A stretch of DNA of 14,259 nucleotides. It comes from Ignavibacteria bacterium (GTDB lineage: Bacteria > Bacteroidota > Ignavibacteria > Ignavibacteriales > Ignavibacteriaceae). Of the stretch, positions 13,982 through 14,259 are shown one piece after another. The DNA is taken from contig JAUSIA010000309.1 of assembly GCA_030648225.1 (NCBI GenBank), positions 1 through 14,259 on the forward strand. Reading direction: 5' to 3'. Below the pieces are notes generated by a model that did not search any database, was not told where the DNA came from, and was given only the letters and a program-made list of their open reading frames with translations. How positions within the stretch are numbered: the first letter of the stretch is position 1; each line of letters starts with the position of its first letter. A program made the position numbers and the translations under genes.

Positions 13982-14259
13982 TCAATCTTGTCCCGCATTT
14001 TGCGGGATCCCGCCGTGGCGGGGTAATTTTGTAATTTCAATATTATCAACTATCGCAACAATCATTGTATGAACAGGTGCTTTTCTATGCCCGAGGATCT
14101 GAAAAACAGCAGCACCTTCCTGAACAACTAAAACAGTATCACCTATACCTGAATCAATAAGATCAATAGCAATAATATCTTTTTTGCCGATATAATTTCC
14201 ATTTAAATCTATTTGTTGGACAAGAAGAAGTTTATGTCCTTTTAGATTAGGATTTTTCT
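13982..14259 (-). CDS. Bacterial microcompartment vertex protein (EutN/CcmL family), 5' end outside window
   Basis: Reading leftward from the right edge, 91 codons are open to TGA at 13982-13984. The sequence NPNLKGHKLLLVQQIDLNG, then DIIAIDLIDSGIGDTVLVV, QEGAAVFQIL and APVHTMIVAIVDNIEI is the full EutN/CcmL pentamer fold: the L-x-G-x-K-L strand, the A-x-D-x-x-x-x-G-x-G-D-x-V-L core and the closing IVD. Such pentamers cap the corners of icosahedral protein shells around metabolic enzymes. Only about a dozen N-terminal residues are missing. The last 15 residues (TKLPRHGGIPQNAGQD region) are unlike the family and are encoded by two GC-rich palindromes, so the original stop was probably lost. 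Its partners, shell hexamers and cargo enzymes, should lie to the right if the locus is complete. Confidence 0.85.
   Translation of the reverse strand, partial: KNPNLKGHKLLLVQQIDLNGNYIGKKDIIAIDLIDSGIGDTVLVVQEGAAVFQILGHRKAPVHTMIVAIVDNIEITKLPRHGGIPQNAGQD
13991..14022. repeat. Two adjacent GC-rich palindromes
   Basis: TCCCGCA-TTT-TGCGGGA (13991-14007) is a perfect 7-bp stem with a 3-base loop. It is followed at once by CCCGCCGTGGCGGG (14009-14022), a 5-6 bp GC-only stem. They stand out in AT-rich surroundings and resemble REP-like dispersed palindromes. They lie inside the 3' end of the vertex-protein reading frame and upstream of dprA. Confidence 0.65.

Noticed and set aside
13851..14072. Plus-strand 73-codon open frame at the right edge
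   Set aside because: It lies antisense to the vertex protein and repeat palindromes, has no family-like sequence, and begins in the low-complexity tandem array.

Overview
The window looks like chromosomal DNA of an AT-rich member of the Ignavibacteria or a related Bacteroidota/Chlorobi lineage. The clearest clue is a secreted protein whose C-terminus carries a type IX secretion sorting domain with the YPNPFNP motif, typical of that group. A TAnnTTTG promoter-like element upstream of metF and the AT-rich codon use agree. The assignment is inference from sequence style, not from a marker gene.

Left part (1-3025): a defence or accessory region. It opens inside an Eco57I-type N6-adenine DNA methyltransferase or restriction-modification protein whose 5' end lies outside the window. 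A 94-residue unrecognised protein follows 3 bases later. Next come two short remnants joined by an ATGA overlap: a Fic-like C-terminal tail and the first 18 codons of a beta-class DNA methyltransferase. About 600 bases without a gene follow.

Centre (3026-9754), all on the plus strand: a T9SS-exported protein; a DUF2269-like membrane protein; a penicillin acylase family Ntn-hydrolase interrupted by two in-frame TAA codons 24 bases apart; metF (methylenetetrahydrofolate reductase); and an overlapping pair, a Gfo/Idh/MocA oxidoreductase and a class II (FucA-like) aldolase.

Right part (9941-14259): a tight ddl - ftsB/divIC-like - rarA operon for cell-wall precursor synthesis, division and fork repair. 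It converges on dprA on the minus strand. Upstream of dprA, also on the minus strand, the right edge cuts a bacterial microcompartment vertex protein (EutN/CcmL family). Its last 14-15 codons are made of GC-rich palindromes. The rest of any microcompartment locus would lie beyond the right edge.

Between genes there is a recurring layer of small repeats: GC-rich hairpins (2594, 12601, 13991, 14009), a related element in inverted orientation near 4413 and 12577, tandem palindromic 15-mers at 12643, a 16-bp tandem array before dprA, and interleaved inverted repeats before ddl. No tRNA, rRNA, CRISPR array, transposase or integrase was seen. I found no complete new multi-gene system. The items most worth a second look are the doubly interrupted acylase, the vertex protein ending in a repeat, the eroded Fic/methyltransferase pair, and the intergenic repeat family.
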